DNA from: Butyrivibrio sp.
GTDB lineage: Bacteria; Bacillota; Clostridia; Lachnospirales; Lachnospiraceae
Reading direction: 5' to 3'
Assembly (NCBI GenBank): GCA_024688095.1
Contig: JAILEJ010000424.1
Location: 1-15,842 of the forward strand
Length of the DNA: 15,842 nt
Below the pieces are notes generated by a model, which searched no databases, had not been told where the DNA came from, and worked only from the letters and a program-made list of their open reading frames with translations. This document shows positions 14,172-15,842 of the stretch, in pieces (position 1 is the first letter of the stretch; each line of letters starts with the position of its first letter). A program made the translations under genes and the position numbers.

Positions 14172-15370
14172 GGAATCACCTCCTTCGCAATACTACCGAA
14201 AGGAAGTACACATTCCTTTAGCTTTTCCTGATCAGTTGTGATATAAATGCCTGTTGTATTCGGATCTGAATGGCCCAGAATAGCTGCAATTGTTTCAATT
14301 GGTACTTCGTTCCTTACCATAGTCGAGGCAGCATTATGCCTTAGCATATGCATCCCAAGTATACGCCCATCCTTTGCCACAGCTGCCTTTTCAAGAATTC
14401 GCCTGACCATGGCATAGCAAGAAGAATGGCATGAAAGTTGATCAAATGGTGCAAGGAGTCTCACGAATAGATAATCATTTGGTGCATCAGGGCGTTGTTC
14501 TACAAGGTATCTAGCTATAGCGTTACCTACAGATGGGGTCAGAGGAACACATACAAGATTTCCTGTTTTGCTCTGTTTCCATGATATAGTGTCATTTCTC
14601 CAGTCAATATCTGATAATCGGAGATTGATTATATCGCAGGCTCTTATACCAGTAGATAGGCCAAGTAGGATCATTGCAGTATCACGTAGAGGAGTTCTAT
14701 TATCCTCAGTAACTGCTTTTATCCGTTCTTGCTCGTTGGATTCAAGCACTGGAATAATGCGGTTATATCTTGGGGCATGAATTCCAGCAACTGACTGTAA
14801 AAGGTCGTTACGATTCAGATACCGGAAGATTTTTCTAATCTCGCAGAGGACTTCTCTAAGTCTGGCAGGTTTTGTGTTTTTTATATAGTCAAGAACAATA
14901 GGAGCAGTTAAATCCTCCATGTGTAATGTACTATAGTTGTTTTCAAGGAAAGTAAGAAACGAATACATTCCATAATCATAGAAATGCTGTGTGTTTTCAT
15001 TGTCATACTCACTCTTCAGATAAACACAGAATTCATGATAAACAGAGCGATGATAGGCACTGTCAGGCTGAAGCCTAGTCCTTGAAGTTACTGTGAAATC
15101 AAACTTGCCTGTGTTTATATAGGAATCTATCAACCTTATAAAACGGCCTTGCAAATGGTATCGCTCTTTACTAAACTTGCCTGTTTTAGGACTAATAACG
15201 GCATTTGCATAGAGGGCACCAACATCGCAGCTATACTCGGCTACATTACGCTCCTGGCAAAAAGCCTTAAACCTTCTGACAGCACCTTGGTAATTAAAGA
15301 CGGTGGAAGTGTTATACCCAGCATCTTCTAAAGCGCTTATAAGTTCTTTACAAACAGTGTCTATATCCAT
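14168..15370 (-). CDS. ritA: Tyrosine recombinase, first gene of the RIT trio
   Basis: A 400-aa integrase, the longest of the three. The extra length is a longer N-terminal region (about 1-100) before the core-binding domain (about 105-190). The catalytic domain (about 205-385) has Arg243 (STGIRACDI), Lys265 or Lys268 (KQSKTG), His341 and Arg344 (HMLRHNAA), His367 (LGHSDPNTT) and Tyr376 (GIYITTD), so the full set is present. The ATG follows AAGGAGGTG, which lies in the loop of a hairpin (15371-15403). It leads the ritABC operon, and its promoter region contains a copy of the end box, so recombinase binding could repress expression. Confidence 0.92.
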   Translation of the reverse strand: MDIDTVCKELISALEDAGYNTSTVFNYQGAVRRFKAFCQERNVAEYSCDVGALYANAVISPKTGKFSKERYHLQGRFIRLIDSYINTGKFDFTVTSRTRLQPDSAYHRSVYHEFCVYLKSEYDNENTQHFYDYGMYSFLTFLENNYSTLHMEDLTAPIVLDYIKNTKPARLREVLCEIRKIFRYLNRNDLLQSVAGIHAPRYNRIIPVLESNEQERIKAVTEDNRTPLRDTAMILLGLSTGIRACDIINLRLSDIDWRNDTISWKQSKTGNLVCVPLTPSVGNAIARYLVEQRPDAPNDYLFVRLLAPFDQLSCHSSCYAMVRRILEKAAVAKDGRILGMHMLRHNAASTMVRNEVPIETIAAILGHSDPNTTGIYITTDQEKLKECVLPFGSIAKEVIP

Positions 15371-15403
15371 CTTGAAGCACCTCCTTATATTTGATGCTTC
15401 AAG
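15371..15403 (-). promoter_or_regulatory. Stem-loop holding the ritA ribosome binding site
   Basis: CTTGAAGCA and TGCTTCAAG form a perfect 9-bp stem whose 15-base loop contains AAGGAGGTG (on the minus strand). The stem starts directly next to the ritA ATG. It could tune translation of the first recombinase. Confidence 0.6.
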
Positions 15404-15423
15404 TATAGAACACTATACCGAAG
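15402..15423 (-). promoter_or_regulatory. Possible ritABC -10 region with embedded end box
   Basis: On the minus strand a TATACT -10 candidate lies just after the inner end box CTTCGGTATAGT (15412-15423), which would fall in the promoter spacer. No clear -35 box is seen, so the promoter is tentative, while the box itself is clear. Confidence 0.4.
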
Positions 15424-15494
15424 AAATATGAATAAGCAGCATAATTTCAGATATACACCAAAAACTTCGGCATAGTATTTGCTTCGGTATAGTC
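15412..15494. repeat. RIT right terminus
   Basis: It mirrors the left end: inner box 15412-15423 in one orientation, then after 41 bp two boxes in the other orientation (15465-15476 and 15482-15493) with a 5-bp gap. Two of the three boxes read ATACC rather than ATGCC. It ends in GTC, coinciding with the Asp codon of the transposase. Confidence 0.9.
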
Positions 15495-15842
15495 TGAGTG
15501 AAAAAGTGGGGTGTCATCCGTATATGCCTCTAATTCCTTATCAAATGTTTTGAATACTAATGCATTATTGTTTCTTGTACTGATTACATATGATACCGGA
15601 ACACGATCATAGAGGTCCAGAATAGCGCTTAGATATAGTTTTTTATTGACCTTTGGAATCTTGAATTCTGTAACGTCAGTAGCCCACTTCTCGTTAGGTT
15701 TGCCAGCATGGAAATCTCTGTTAAGCTTGTTTGCTGCAACTGTTTCCGGTGTTGCATACGTATACTGTTTTCTCTTTTGACGAATAATGGCATGGATTCC
15801 TATTACTTTCATAATCCTGTGTATGCGCTTGACCTTGTAGTC
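15492..15842 (-). pseudogene. IS3-family transposase orfB, N-terminal/middle fragment (partial)
   Basis: The frame is open to the window edge: ten further codons upstream of the internal ATG at 15810-15812 read DYKVKRIHRI, the usual IS3 region before IMKVIGIHAIIRQKRKQY. The start therefore lies outside. It holds the first catalytic Asp in KWATDVTEF and the second in PLFHSD, where the gene is cut. After that Asp the frame enters the RIT terminus and stops at 15447. The piece at 11764-12075 supplies the rest, so a precise excision of the insert could in principle restore the gene. Confidence 0.92.

Larger units (their letters stand above)
12076..15494 (-). mobile_element. RIT element (recombinase in trio) inserted in IS3 orfB
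   Basis: Three co-directional, overlapping tyrosine recombinase genes are bounded by matching complex ends, the hallmark of RIT elements. The 35-bp termini (12101-12135 and 15460-15494) are inverted repeats with two mismatches. At each end the 12-bp box ACTATGCCGAAG or ACTATACCGAAG occurs three times with gaps of 5 and 41 bp: left 12102, 12119 and inverted 12172; right 15412 inverted relative to 15465 and 15482. The left end has an additional perfect palindrome (12076-12097). No passenger gene is present. It appears complete. Confidence 0.88.
11720..15842 (-). mobile_element. IS3-family insertion sequence, interrupted and running off the window
   Basis: The transposase is in two parts (15492-15842 and 11764-12075) with a RIT element between. 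The right end lies beyond the window, so the first reading frame and one terminal repeat are not seen. The visible end is probably near 11720, where the minus strand reads ...GTCCTTGACATGGGGTGCA, a GGGGTGCA-type end known from IS3 relatives; this boundary is inferred. No target duplication can be checked. Confidence 0.75.

Overview
The window reads as a chromosomal segment of a low-GC, Gram-positive anaerobe, most like the Lachnospiraceae (Butyrivibrio/Pseudobutyrivibrio type). The evidence is AT-rich intergenic DNA, strong AGGAGG-type ribosome binding sites, a long-form hibernation factor, an SH3/NlpC wall hydrolase, a CheX-like/CheY pair and a GH105 pectin-oligosaccharide hydrolase. The taxon is an inference from gene content, not from a search.

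Core part (1-10052). hpf (+) has its own promoter and terminator. On the minus strand follow a secreted NlpC/P60 hydrolase with two SH3 domains and a thioredoxin reductase, each with a visible terminator. A plus-strand SDR reductase of the FabG/YmfI type runs head-on, 4 bp apart, into a three-gene minus-strand operon: SseB-domain protein, then MshEN-like/CheX-like protein, then CheY. A second minus-strand operon, apeB-crcB (M18 aminopeptidase and fluoride channel), lies upstream of it and is closed by a terminator. A GH105 hydrolase (+) has a promoter whose start region carries a LacI/CcpA-type operator.

Non-coding island (10053-11720). About 1.65 kb has no credible gene but is highly ordered. 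A 120-bp self-palindrome (P1) at the left and an inverted, related copy (P3) at the right enclose two arrays of about 40-bp dyads. Array A is built on TTACAGTG/CACTGTAA and array B on TTATGACTCT/AGAGTCATAA. A third, partial palindrome (P2) and a hairpin cluster separate them. Array B units are all 41 bp, and their start-to-start spacing alternates 64/74/64/74/64/74. Array A spacing is 62/63/52/62/53/62. All of these are close to whole multiples of 10.5 bp. The arrays share no obvious sequence but share a layout, so I regard this as the best candidate for an undescribed element or nucleoprotein system.

Mobile part (about 11720-15842). An IS3-family transposase gene (minus strand, running off the window end) is split between the second catalytic Asp and the next Gln by a 3.4-kb RIT-type element. 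The element carries three overlapping tyrosine recombinase genes transcribed together. Both ends carry a 12-bp box (ACTATGCCGAAG) in the same mirror-image arrangement of 12-5-12-41-12, and the left end has an extra perfect palindrome. The IS3 copy is inactivated; the RIT element looks intact.
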